Translations under genes and position numbers: made by a program | The notes under the pieces: generated by a model | Database searches by the model: none | What the model saw: only the letters and a program-made list of their open reading frames with translations | What the model was told of the DNA's origin: nothing | NCBI GenBank assembly: GCA_910587735.1 | Contig: CAJUNT010000002.1 | Span: 114,564 to 178,563, forward strand | Source of the DNA: an uncultured Clostridia bacterium | GTDB taxonomy: Bacteria > Bacillota > Clostridia > Lachnospirales > Anaerotignaceae | DNA length: 64,000 nt | Reading direction: 5' to 3' | Shown: one piece after another, positions 54,128 to 62,420 of the stretch | How the letters are laid out: every line of letters begins with the position of its first letter | Position numbering within the stretch: position 1 is the stretch's first letter

Positions 54128-55018
54128 ATGGCAGAACAAAGAAAATATATTTCTATTGTAACAGATTTGGGTGCAGAGAAAATTGTCAATGCTGTTAGAA
54201 ATGGCGAAAAAGTGGATATTGTTCATTTTGCTGTAGGGGATGGGGAGGGTTTGCCATACCGCCCCACAAGAGATATGACAGCATTAAAAAATGAAGTATG
54301 GAGGGGGGATATTGTAAGTTATGAGATTATGGAAGAATCCCCTAATGTCATCAGAATAAAAGCGCTTTTACCTTCCGACGTAGGTGGTTTTACAGTAAGA
54401 GAAATGGGGCTTTTTGATAGTGAAAATCATATGATAGCAATAGCAAATACGGCTGATATTGTAAAAGTACGCTCTATAGATGGTATGCAGTCGGAAATAG
54501 AGTTAGCTATGAGAATTGCTGTTAGCAATACAGACGCTGTTGTATTTGAAATTGACAGTAATTTAGTGTATGCCTCTCAAAAAGATTTAGAAAAACTCAA
54601 AAAATGGACAGAAAAGAAAATCGCAGAATCTACTATACAGAGTAATATTGTGATACCAGCAACAGCGTGGATGGAAGAAATTGCAGAGGGCGGAGGGGGA
54701 GGCGTATGCGCGAATGTGGTGCAGAAAGATGTAACGGATGAGATGATACCCATTGTGAGTATATTTCGGGAATGTATGAGTGTTACTAGGAATTGTGGTA
54801 TGAGTACCACAGCAGAAACGGTAAACGGTGCAGTCAAATTTTATGCAGAAAAAGCACCAGAGCAGGACATTGGAGCGAGCCTTTTGTTGCTAAGGGCAAG
54901 CGGAGGTAGTGGTACATATATTAACAACATGGCAAGCGATGAAGAAGTACAGGAAATGCTTAACGAGGTATTTGGCAGTACAACAAATACACCTGAAACA
55001 CCAGAGGAAAGTGCTTAA
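54128..55018 (+). CDS. Tail fibre protein, tail-collar (DUF3751) type
   Basis: 296 aa. N-terminal collar domain (VTDLGAEKIVNAVRNGEKVDIVHFAVGDGEG, VGGFTVREMGLFDSENHMIAIANTADI), then a helical stalk and a Gly-rich patch (EGGGGGVC). GGAGG is 1 nt from an ATG at 54122 and 7 nt from the ATG at 54128, so 54128 is chosen. C-terminus acidic/Thr-rich. Attaches receptor-binding parts to the baseplate. Confidence 0.85.
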   Translation: MAEQRKYISIVTDLGAEKIVNAVRNGEKVDIVHFAVGDGEGLPYRPTRDMTALKNEVWRGDIVSYEIMEESPNVIRIKALLPSDVGGFTVREMGLFDSENHMIAIANTADIVKVRSIDGMQSEIELAMRIAVSNTDAVVFEIDSNLVYASQKDLEKLKKWTEKKIAESTIQSNIVIPATAWMEEIAEGGGGGVCANVVQKDVTDEMIPIVSIFRECMSVTRNCGMSTTAETVNGAVKFYAEKAPEQDIGASLLLLRASGGSGTYINNMASDEEVQEMLNEVFGSTTNTPETPEESA

Positions 55019-55042
55019 AAGGGGAGATTCTCCCCTTTTTTT
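55017..55042 (+). terminator. Terminator inside the fibre region
   Basis: AAAAGGGGAG / CTCCCCTTTT with a 3-nt loop and a T7 run, beginning at the fibre gene's stop; could reduce expression of the downstream fibre and lysis genes. Confidence 0.7.
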
Positions 55043-55064
55043 ATATGGAAAAGAGGTGTAAATA

Positions 55065-55469
55065 ATGAAATTTGCAGTGTTTGAACAGATAAAAAAGTCT
55101 TTGGAAAGTGTCAAAAAGTATGCTCTGGGTGAAATTGGTAATGTCGCAAATGCTACTGTTGAGGCGGTAGAAGAGATTGCAGGGGAACTAAACAATAAGG
55201 CAGACAAACCGCATTATATTACTGTTGTGATTCCAACAGAAGGCTGGCAAAGTGATGATTTTGATTATACTAACTATTATGACATTGTAGTAGAAGGCAT
55301 TACGGAACAAGACAGAGCAGATATACTATTTTTACCAGAAAGTATGAAAACAGTAGCAGAATGTGGCTTTTACAGTATGACAGAGACACTTGTAGGAAAA
55401 ATCAGAGTCAGAGCAATGACAGTACCAACACAGCCATTAACAGCAGAAATTGTATTAAAGAAAGGGTGA
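55065..55469 (+). CDS. Small fibre-associated phage protein
   Basis: 134 aa. Helical first third (IKKSLESVKKYALGEIGNVANATVEAVEEIAGELNNKAD), then a beta domain (YITVVIPTEGWQSDDFDYTNYYDIVVEGITEQDRADI...IRVRAMTVPTQPLTAEIVL). Such two-part proteins occur between phage fibres; the C-terminal domain may add to a fibre tip. No enzyme motif. Confidence 0.65.
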   Translation: MKFAVFEQIKKSLESVKKYALGEIGNVANATVEAVEEIAGELNNKADKPHYITVVIPTEGWQSDDFDYTNYYDIVVEGITEQDRADILFLPESMKTVAECGFYSMTETLVGKIRVRAMTVPTQPLTAEIVLKKG

Positions 55470-55473
55470 TAGT

Positions 55474-56742
55474 ATGGCACTTGGTATCGTAAATGTAACA
55501 GAAAATGGAATAACTCCTATTGAAAGAGGTGGAACCGGTAAAACCACAGCAACAGAAGCATTAAAAGCATTAGGGGGATTTTCTGAAAGAGGTGGGACAA
55601 TTAGCGGTGATGTGATTATGCAGGGCAATTTGAATATGAAAAACACCGAAAATAATAACAAAATCAGTTTTCAAACAAGTAACTACATTATGATGAATGC
55701 AGACAATCAAATGGAAATAAAAGCACCTGCATTGAATTTTTTAGTAACTGGTGCAGTAACACATAGAGGTGTGGAATTGGCAAAATCAAATTTTGCTAAT
55801 GTCACAAAAGAAACAATTGAAAAAAAATTAACTTGTAAAGGGGGTTATTCAAATGTTGCACTAGGAGAAAATACATTAAAAGAAAATGGTGTAGGTAGTT
55901 CTAATACGGCAATAGGTGCAAATGTGTTGCAAAAAAATAAAAATGGTTATAGTAATACCGCTGTTGGAAGTGATGTTTTAAAAGAAAATACAGAAGGTGA
56001 TTGTAATACAGCAGTTGGATGTAATTCTTTAGAAAATAATATAGAAGGTAATTATAATACAAGTGTAGGAGTAGATGCTTTACGAGCAAATACAACAGGA
56101 GACCAAAATGCAGCTTTAGGACATTATGCTATGAAAAGTAATACAACTGGTGAAGGCAATACAGCATTGGGAACATATGCTTTACAAGCCAATACAACAG
56201 GAACACATAATACAGCAGTAGGATTTTTGGCTTTATATGAATCTGTTAATTATAATAATTGTTCAGGTTTAGGCTATGGTAGTGAAGTTACAGGTAGCAA
56301 TCAAGTGCAGCTTGGTGAAAGTAGTGTAACAGTATATGCACAAAAGGCAGTTGTCACCCGTTCAGACGCACGTGATAAAATAGATATTGAAGATAGTCCT
56401 CTTGGTTTAAATTTTATATTGAAGTTACGCCCTTGTAAATATCGTATGAATAGTAGAGAGGCATATTTTGAACCGGGACAAGGACGAGATTTTTCAGCAA
56501 CAAATGATGGTAGCAAGGCAGGCAAACGCCCACATTATGGACTGATTGCGCAAGAAGTCAAAGAGGCTATGAATGAGTTGAATGTTGATTTTGCAGGGTA
56601 TTTGGATAGTAAAGTAGATGGCGGTGAAGATGTACTTTCATTAGGCTATACGGAATTTATTGCTCCTATGATAAAAGCAATACAAGAACAGCAAAGTATG
56701 ATAGAAACATTACAAAAGCAAATACAAGAATTGAAGAAATAA
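55474..56742 (+). CDS. Tail fibre/spike with YadA-like repeats and S74 autocleaved chaperone
   Basis: 422 aa. N-terminal linker with GGTGKTTATEALKALGG, then eight 17-residue repeats at 124-259 on the plan GxxNTAxGxxxLxxNxx, like the left-handed YadA head coil, suggesting a trimeric beta-solenoid. The C-terminal peptidase S74 domain starts RSDARDKIDI with the Ser297/Lys302 pair at the spacing of the endosialidase catalytic dyad, and ends in a coiled coil. It is expected to trimerise the fibre and then cut itself off before Ser297. Likely receptor-binding. Confidence 0.85.
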   Translation: MALGIVNVTENGITPIERGGTGKTTATEALKALGGFSERGGTISGDVIMQGNLNMKNTENNNKISFQTSNYIMMNADNQMEIKAPALNFLVTGAVTHRGVELAKSNFANVTKETIEKKLTCKGGYSNVALGENTLKENGVGSSNTAIGANVLQKNKNGYSNTAVGSDVLKENTEGDCNTAVGCNSLENNIEGNYNTSVGVDALRANTTGDQNAALGHYAMKSNTTGEGNTALGTYALQANTTGTHNTAVGFLALYESVNYNNCSGLGYGSEVTGSNQVQLGESSVTVYAQKAVVTRSDARDKIDIEDSPLGLNFILKLRPCKYRMNSREAYFEPGQGRDFSATNDGSKAGKRPHYGLIAQEVKEAMNELNVDFAGYLDSKVDGGEDVLSLGYTEFIAPMIKAIQEQQSMIETLQKQIQELKK

Positions 56743-56819
56743 GGCGTAAAGCCTTTTTTTAATTGTGATACTTTTTAAGATGTTTTATTGTGTAGTATAT
56801 TGCTGTAGGAGGTGAGTGT

Positions 56820-57071
56820 ATGGAGTGGGAGGTTGTAACAGTTATTATTGCATTAGTGGGGCTTTTAACAACAGTGACAAAGCCTATTATGAAATTGACA
56901 AAAACCATTACGGAATTAAATGACACTTGTCAAAATTTAGAGGAACGCATGGAAAAGTTCGAGAACCACAATCACGATAGCCATGTAAAGATATGGGCAC
57001 ATAATGATAAACAGGACGAGCAGTTAGCAGAACATGAAAACAGAATTAGTTTGTTAGAAGAAAGGAAGTAA
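56820..57071 (+). CDS. Small membrane coiled-coil protein of the lysis module
   Basis: 83 aa. One N-terminal membrane helix (VVTVIIALVGLLTTV) and a long charged coiled coil with heptads to the end. Placed just before the holin, like XhlA-type accessory proteins but with the helix at the other end. AGGAGGTG precedes the ATG. Confidence 0.65.
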   Translation: MEWEVVTVIIALVGLLTTVTKPIMKLTKTITELNDTCQNLEERMEKFENHNHDSHVKIWAHNDKQDEQLAEHENRISLLEERK

Positions 57072-57075
57072 TCAC

Positions 57076-57345
57076 ATGAAAAAAGGTATTAACTGGAGGG
57101 TTAGAGTAAAAAATCCGTATTTTTGGTTTGGATTGGTTGCGATAGTGTTAGCTGCTGTAGGAGCAAAACCAGAAATGTTTACAAGTTGGACGATATTAGT
57201 AGGACAAGTAAGAGAATTGTTCAGTAATCCCTTTGCATTGGGGTGTGTGGTAGTAGCTGTTGTGGGCTACATCAATGACCCTACTACACAAGGTATTACA
57301 GACAGTAAGCAAGCATTGACATACAATAAGCCTAAAAAGGATTGA
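57076..57345 (+). CDS. phiLC3-family holin
   Basis: 89 aa. INWRVRVKNPYFWFGLVAIVLAA, a second hydrophobic stretch (FALGCVVVAVVGYINDPTT) and TDSKQALTY are the family's signature. Makes the membrane lesion that releases the amidase. Two membrane segments. Confidence 0.9.
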   Translation: MKKGINWRVRVKNPYFWFGLVAIVLAAVGAKPEMFTSWTILVGQVRELFSNPFALGCVVVAVVGYINDPTTQGITDSKQALTYNKPKKD

Positions 57346-57355
57346 GGTGATAAGC

Positions 57356-58057
57356 ATGAACCAGGAAATAACAGGTATAGAGTATTATGAAATGCCAGCA
57401 CATATAAGCAATTACACAAAGGGTAGAAAGCAAAGTATAAAATACATTGTAGTACATTACACTGCAAATGATGGTGATACTACAAGAAATAACGGCAATT
57501 ATTTCAGTCAGCCTAATAGAAATGCTTCGGCGCATTATTTTGTAGATGAAAATGAAATCATACAAAGTGTAAAAGATACTGATACAGCTTGGCATTGTGG
57601 GGCAAAAAGCTACAAGCATGAATTATGCAGAAATGACAACAGCATAGGTATTGAAATGTGTAGCGAAAAAGATAACAATGGACAATACTACATCAATCAA
57701 GCGACACAAAATAGAACGATTAGACTAATCAAAGTACTTATGAAACAATACAACATACCAATAGAAAATGTACTTAGACATTTTGATGTAACGGGCAAAA
57801 TTTGCCCAGAACCTTTTGTAAAAAACCAAGTACAATGGTTGGATTTTAAAAAAAGGCTAAGTGAAGAAAAGGAAGGCGGTGCAGATATGATATATAATTA
57901 CATGGACGAAAATATGCCAGAATGGGCAAAACCTACCATACAAAAGCTGATTGACAAGGGCGCATTGAAGGGGAATGAAAAAGGTGAATTGATGTTGACA
58001 GATGTGATGTTGAGGATATTTGTAGCAAATGACAGAATGGGATTATACGATAAATAG
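57356..58057 (+). CDS. Endolysin: N-acetylmuramoyl-L-alanine amidase (Amidase_2)
   Basis: 233 aa. Zinc ligands in IVVHYTAND and HFDVTGKICPEP (His, and Cys in place of the third usual ligand), with SAHYFVDENEIIQSVKDTDTAWHCG and IGIEMC in between. The C-terminal 50 residues (MPEWAKPTIQKLIDKGALKG) look like an SLH-type half repeat used for wall binding. ATG at 57356 follows GAGGTG. No signal peptide, so holin-dependent. Confidence 0.92.
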   Translation: MNQEITGIEYYEMPAHISNYTKGRKQSIKYIVVHYTANDGDTTRNNGNYFSQPNRNASAHYFVDENEIIQSVKDTDTAWHCGAKSYKHELCRNDNSIGIEMCSEKDNNGQYYINQATQNRTIRLIKVLMKQYNIPIENVLRHFDVTGKICPEPFVKNQVQWLDFKKRLSEEKEGGADMIYNYMDENMPEWAKPTIQKLIDKGALKGNEKGELMLTDVMLRIFVANDRMGLYDK

Positions 58058-58067
58058 GAGGTATAAT

Positions 58068-58817
58068 ATGGACAGTTTTATACCATGGGTAGGAGGCAAA
58101 AAGTTATTAAGAGGGGAAATTGTAAAAAGATTTCCCCCACATATTGACCGATATGTTGAAGTATTTGGCGGTGCAGCATGGGTATTATTTTATGCAGAAA
58201 AGCACGCTAATGAAGAAATTTACAACGATATCAATGGTGAACTAGTCAATTTGTTTCGTATGGTAAAATATCACCCTAATGCTGTAATAGAAGAATTAAA
58301 ATTCACACTCAATGCAAGGCAGACATTTGAACAATACAAAATAGATAGAGGTATGACGGAAATACAAAGAGCAGCAACAATGTATTATTTAATTAGAACA
58401 TCTTATGGTGCGAATTTACAGCAATATGGTAAAAAGTGCAGAAATCCATACAATTTTATGAAAGATATGGAAAAAATACAACAAAGGCTGTCAAGGGTAG
58501 TCATTGAGAATAAAGATTTTAGTAATTTAATAAAGCAGTATGATAAAGAAAATACACTTTTTTATTGTGACCCACCTTACTACAAATCAGAAAGGAGGTA
58601 CACAAAAGATATTGTATTTCATAAACAATATCATATATTGTTGTATGAAATACTTTATAATATAAAAGGTAAATTTGTACTTAGCTATAATGATGATGAT
58701 TTTATAAAAGAATTGTATAAAGAATTTAATATACAAGAAGTGGAGAGAGGTAACAACTTGAGTAATTGCGAAGGAAAAAAACAGGCATATCAAGAATTGA
58801 TTATTACAAATTTTTGA
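58068..58817 (+). CDS. DNA adenine methylase (Dam-like, D12 class)
   Basis: 249 aa. AdoMet site FGGAAWVLF, catalytic DPPYY, N-terminal PWVGGKKLL. Probably methylates GATC or a similar site. No partner endonuclease nearby, so an orphan that may protect phage DNA or affect lysogen gene expression. Last gene before attR, a moron-like place. AGGAGGT precedes the ATG. Confidence 0.9.
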   Translation: MDSFIPWVGGKKLLRGEIVKRFPPHIDRYVEVFGGAAWVLFYAEKHANEEIYNDINGELVNLFRMVKYHPNAVIEELKFTLNARQTFEQYKIDRGMTEIQRAATMYYLIRTSYGANLQQYGKKCRNPYNFMKDMEKIQQRLSRVVIENKDFSNLIKQYDKENTLFYCDPPYYKSERRYTKDIVFHKQYHILLYEILYNIKGKFVLSYNDDDFIKELYKEFNIQEVERGNNLSNCEGKKQAYQELIITNF

Positions 58818-59344
58818 TAATATGAAGTGATTATGATATATCAAAACCGCCCTATCACTTTATTTTTTTGTCCTTTTTTTGTCCCTTTTTTATACGAAAT
58901 AACTCGTATATGTTTATAAATTTCAAAATGAATGATTAAAAAAATGTTGAAAATACAATAATTACATAATGTTCCATAAAATATAAAACTGATAATAATT
59001 ATACAATATCTATAAAATAATATAGAAAGCAAATATTAATATATTATAATTTTTGTTTTATTATGTTAAATCTATGTTAAAAACATTGTATTTTATCAAT
59101 AGAAATGTTAAATTGAATTTGTTTGAAGGCATTTATAGCAAAAATAGCAAAAGAAAAGTAAAAAGAAATCAAATTGACTACAAACATTCGGTATTTTATA
59201 ATGCTGTGTTGTTTTATGGAAAATGGTATTCTTTGATATTTGTATAGATTCATTTTTATTATGACGATTACAAATATCTATTAAAATACAAAGGCATTTC
59301 AAAAAAATAATGGGGATTATCACACACAAGTAAGGAGGAACAGA
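58818..59344. other. Prophage right end and host gap
   Basis: Contains the inverted motif AGGGCGGTTTTGATATA (58837-58853, minus strand), the attR core and AT-rich host DNA before the Na/Pi gene. An open frame at 59053-59247 has no ribosome site and is not called. Confidence 0.5.
58999..59015. other. attR core
   Basis: Exact 17-bp copy of the attL core; flanking bases differ, so the match ends sharply on both sides. Confidence 0.75.
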
Positions 59345-61021
59345 ATGAGTTATTTAGACATTATCATTCCATTTGTAGGCGGTTTGGCTTTATTTATTTA
59401 TGGTATGCAGATTATGGCACAGGGGTTACAAAATGCAGCCGGAAATAAAATGAAACAACTTTTAAAAGCATTAACACAAAATAAAATAATGGGCGTTTTG
59501 CTTGGTGCGATTGTAACGGCAATTATACAGAGTTCTTCTGCTACAACGATTATGGTAGTTGGTTTTGTAAATGCTGGTTTAATGGATTTGACACAATCTA
59601 TGAGTGTAATTATGGGGGCAAATATTGGTACAACAGTAACAGGTTGGCTTGTTTCCAGTGTAGAATGGGCAAAGTTTTTAAGCCCTGCTGTGATTGCACC
59701 AGTAGTAGTTATGATTGGTGTTATATTAATGATAACAGCAAAAAATATTAGTCATAAAGAAATATCCTCCATAATAATTGGATTTGGTATATTGTTTATA
59801 GGCATTGAAATGATGTCTGATGCAGTATATCCTTTAAGAGAATCTGAAATATTTAAAACACTCTTTATGACATTGGGAGAAAATCCAATTTTAGGTATTT
59901 TGACAGGTGCAGCTGTAACAGCAATTATACAGAGTTCTTCTGCTTCTGTTGGTATACTGCAAACATTGGCAGCTTCTGGGTTAGTACCATTTCATGCAGC
60001 CGTTTATATCATTATGGGACAAAATATAGGAACCTGTATTACAGCAATGCTTTCGGCCATAGGTGCAAGCCGTAATGCAAAATGTGCTTCTTATATGCAT
60101 TTATTGTTTAATATTATTGGTACTGTTTTGTTTAGTATAGTAAGTATTGCTTATTTTAAAATTATCAATCCAACTATGGGATTTGGACCAATTTCTCAAA
60201 CAGAAATTAGTGTCGTTCATACAGTATTTAATATTGCTACTACAATATTATTATTTCCATTTTCTAGTTATATTATTAATATTGCTAAAAAGCTCAATCA
60301 TGTGGAAATGGAACAAGAAAAAGACGAAAGCGAATTGGTGCATTTGGATGACCGTCTGCTTGAAACACCAAGTTTTGCAGTACAAAGTGCAGTATTAGAA
60401 GTGGTTCGTATGGGATATATTGTAGAAAAAAATCTCAATACAGCAGTAGCAGCACTTTTGGAGCGTAATCATGATAAAATAGATAAAGTACGTAAAAGAG
60501 AAGTAACAATCAATAATCTTTGCAATAGTATATCAGATTATTTGGTTAAAATTTGTAATACACATATCAATCAGACAGAAAATTCTGTTGTGACATCTTT
60601 GCTTGCTGTGATTACAGATATGGAACGTATTGGCGACCATTGTAAAAATTTGGCTGGCTGTGCAGAAGCATTGGAAAGAGATAATGTATTCTTTTCAGAG
60701 TCTGCTGTAGAAGAACTTTTACAAATGATTGACAAAACAAAATCAAGTTATGATAATGCTTTGAAAGCATTAGAATTTTCAGATACAACATTTGCGTATG
60801 AAACAGTACGTGCAGAAGATATTGTGGATGATATGGAAGAAAAATTAAGAGCAGGACATATCAATCGATTGGCAAACAATTTATGTAATGTGCGTTCAGG
60901 TGTCAGATATTTAGATACATTAACAAATTTAGAACGTATTTCTGACCATGCTATGAATATTGCTCAGAGTGTAATTAATGAAAATAGAAAAGCACAGCAT
61001 TTCCATGAAGTAACAGAATAA
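59345..61021 (+). CDS. Na/Pi cotransporter family protein with PhoU-like domain
   Basis: 558 aa. Two inverted-topology halves each carry the signature (V)TAIIQSSSA (about 60-70 and 195-205), with 8-9 hydrophobic segments up to about 315. From about 345 a helical PhoU-like domain follows (DMERIGDHCKNLAG, NLERISDHAMNIAQ). Imports phosphate with sodium; the soluble domain probably regulates it. AAGGAGG precedes the ATG. Confidence 0.92.
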   Translation: MSYLDIIIPFVGGLALFIYGMQIMAQGLQNAAGNKMKQLLKALTQNKIMGVLLGAIVTAIIQSSSATTIMVVGFVNAGLMDLTQSMSVIMGANIGTTVTGWLVSSVEWAKFLSPAVIAPVVVMIGVILMITAKNISHKEISSIIIGFGILFIGIEMMSDAVYPLRESEIFKTLFMTLGENPILGILTGAAVTAIIQSSSASVGILQTLAASGLVPFHAAVYIIMGQNIGTCITAMLSAIGASRNAKCASYMHLLFNIIGTVLFSIVSIAYFKIINPTMGFGPISQTEISVVHTVFNIATTILLFPFSSYIINIAKKLNHVEMEQEKDESELVHLDDRLLETPSFAVQSAVLEVVRMGYIVEKNLNTAVAALLERNHDKIDKVRKREVTINNLCNSISDYLVKICNTHINQTENSVVTSLLAVITDMERIGDHCKNLAGCAEALERDNVFFSESAVEELLQMIDKTKSSYDNALKALEFSDTTFAYETVRAEDIVDDMEEKLRAGHINRLANNLCNVRSGVRYLDTLTNLERISDHAMNIAQSVINENRKAQHFHEVTE

Positions 61022-61061
61022 TGTTTATTTTAAAACAAATACTATTGCTGAGGTGATAGTG

Positions 61062-61238
61062 ATGTCAAAAGATAATAAATATAAAAGAAATGCGCAATAT
61101 AAAGATGATGTGTCAGGAAATGATTTGTATCAAATTCGTCAAAATGCGCAGTATGATTTAGAAAGCGGAAAATCAGAACCAAATAATAATATTTTTTGGC
61201 AAGAGAGAAGTAATCCTTTGAGCAGTAAAGGAAACTAA
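61062..61238 (+). CDS. Small hydrophilic protein
   Basis: 58 aa. Asn/Gln/Lys-rich, with the near-repeat YKRNAQYKDD / IRQNAQYDLES. GAGGTG 6 nt before the ATG at 61062 supports translation; 40 nt after the transporter. Not recognised. Confidence 0.5.
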   Translation: MSKDNKYKRNAQYKDDVSGNDLYQIRQNAQYDLESGKSEPNNNIFWQERSNPLSSKGN

Positions 61239-61276
61239 TAAAATATATTTTCATAATTAGAAATAAACGAACAAAT

Positions 61277-61313
61277 AAAAAGTCATTGAGTAAAAATATC
61301 TCAATGGCTTTTT
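61277..61313. terminator. Bidirectional terminator
   Basis: AAAAAGTCATTGAG / CTCAATGGCTTTTT between convergent genes; A- and T-runs on each side. Confidence 0.88.
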
Positions 61314-61323
61314 ATCATATTAT

Positions 61324-62042
61324 TTATATTGCTATAAATGCAAAAAGTACAGCGATGATAATAGAGGGAAGCATATTTGCAACTTTTATCGTTTTTTCCC
61401 AAATTAAATTAATGCCTACACAAAATATAAGCATAGACCCTACAAAAGAAATATTATGTAATGCTTGTTCTGTCATAAAAGGTTGTATAGATTTTGCTAA
61501 TATTGTAATAAATCCTTGTAATAATGCTACTGGTACAGCAGAAAAAATACAGCCTTTTCCCATAAATGATGCCATTATCAATATAATAATGAAATCCAGT
61601 ATTGCTTTTACAGCAAGTGTAGAATAATCACCAAAAATACCATCTTGAATTGCTCCAACAATCGCCATAGCACCTATACATACAGTAAGCGACGCTGTTC
61701 AAAGGCATAGACAAAAGAACTGTCTTTTGCATTTCCTGTTTTATTTTTAAGCCATTGTCCAAATTGTTCAATATGTAATTCGATGTTTAATATTTCTCCT
61801 ACTAAAGAGCCTATTACAATACTTGTTATCATCATCATAGTACCATTACTAGTGATTTTTCCATTTTGTATTGTCATCATATTTTCAATCGTACCGCCAA
61901 TACCAATAAATATAACACAAATGCCAGTAGCTTTCATAATGGTGCTTTGATAATTTTCATTCATTATCTTACCACAATATAAACCAATTATACCACCTAT
62001 TATAATTGCTGTTGTATTGATTAGTGTACCAATTCCTATCAT
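61324..62042 (-). pseudogene. DUF554 (YdfK-like) membrane protein with a one-base frameshift
   Basis: The N-terminal frame (62042 to about 61674) reads MIGIGTLINTTAIIIGGIIGLYCGK...VIFIGIGGTIENM and the C-terminal frame (to 61324) reads ASLTVCIGAMAIVGAIQDGIFGDYSTL...FSAVPVALLQG, together one DUF554 protein. They join near 61695 if one base is restored in GAACAGCGTCGC (CAG then GCG TCG). AAGGAG precedes the ATG. Either recent inactivation or a sequencing error. Confidence 0.75.
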
Positions 62043-62130
62043 TTTTTAACACTCCTTTTTCACTATTTTATTGTTTTATCATTTTTTGTCAATATATTAT
62101 TTTATATGGGAGTGGCTAAACAAGCATTTA

Positions 62131-62265
62131 AAACATTGGAGCGTTGCTCCAAACCTCACTTGCTTTTTGGAAAAAGCGAGGCAAAAACTTTACTGGAAAA
62201 CTTCGTTTTCCTAATGACAAACAGAAATAAAAATGACTTTTAAAACTACTCTTTTTGGATACTCC
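62131..62265 (-). mobile_element. Hairpin-array repeat, copy 9 (inverted, partial)
   Basis: Reverse of the copy 2 type: TTGGAGC-GTT-GCTCCAA, CTTGCTTTTT/AAAAAGCGAG, GGAAAAC/GTTTTCC and the outer GGAGTATCCAAAAAGAGT end at 62246-62265. The GCGGAC and AAACTTTT modules are absent. Confidence 0.75.
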
Positions 62266-62314
62266 TTTTATATTGATAAATAACGACAAAATTTATGATA
62301 TTTTTGCTTTTATA

Positions 62315-62343
62315 TTGTATAAATACATTTGCTGTGGTATGAT
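62315..62343 (+). promoter_or_regulatory. guaA promoter
   Basis: TTGTAT-N17-TATGAT, start expected near 62350. Confidence 0.65.
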
Positions 62344-62356
62344 ATTAATAATTATT

Positions 62357-62384
62357 TGCCGTAATTTTTTACGGCATTTTCATT
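62357..62384 (+). terminator. Hairpin with T-run at the start of the guaA leader
   Basis: TGCCGTAA-TTTT-TTACGGCA then TTTTCATTTT, beginning about 8 nt after the predicted start. It may be a 5' stabilising hairpin or an attenuator. No purine riboswitch fold was recognised. Confidence 0.4.
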
Positions 62385-62420
62385 TTAAAAACAGTGAATG
62401 TATAAAAATGGAGGAATAAA

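Larger units (their letters stand above)
22591..59015. mobile_element. Apparently intact PBSX/Xkd-like contractile-tail prophage
   Basis: Begins and ends at a 17-bp direct repeat. Contains integrase, repressor with divergent promoters, replication genes and origin, late activator, terminase, portal, protease, capsid, neck, sheath, tube, tape measure, baseplate, fibres, holin and amidase in canonical order, all with open frames. The sheath gene and Xkd-type baseplate indicate myovirus morphology. Removing one repeat copy gives a 36,408-bp circle. Confidence 0.9.

Noticed and set aside
55843..56250. 51-bp periodic DNA in the fibre gene as a non-coding repeat array
   Set aside because: The period is 17 codons in an open frame and the peptide pattern GxxNTAxG is conserved, so it is a protein repeat.
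59053..59247. 64-codon open frame after attR
   Set aside because: No ribosome site and no family resemblance; low-complexity AT-rich DNA.
61674..61710. Programmed frameshift in the DUF554 gene
   Set aside because: No slippery heptamer, and the family is normally made from one frame.
62280..62420. Guanine riboswitch before guaA
   Set aside because: No conserved purine-aptamer loops seen and the leader is only about 70 nt.
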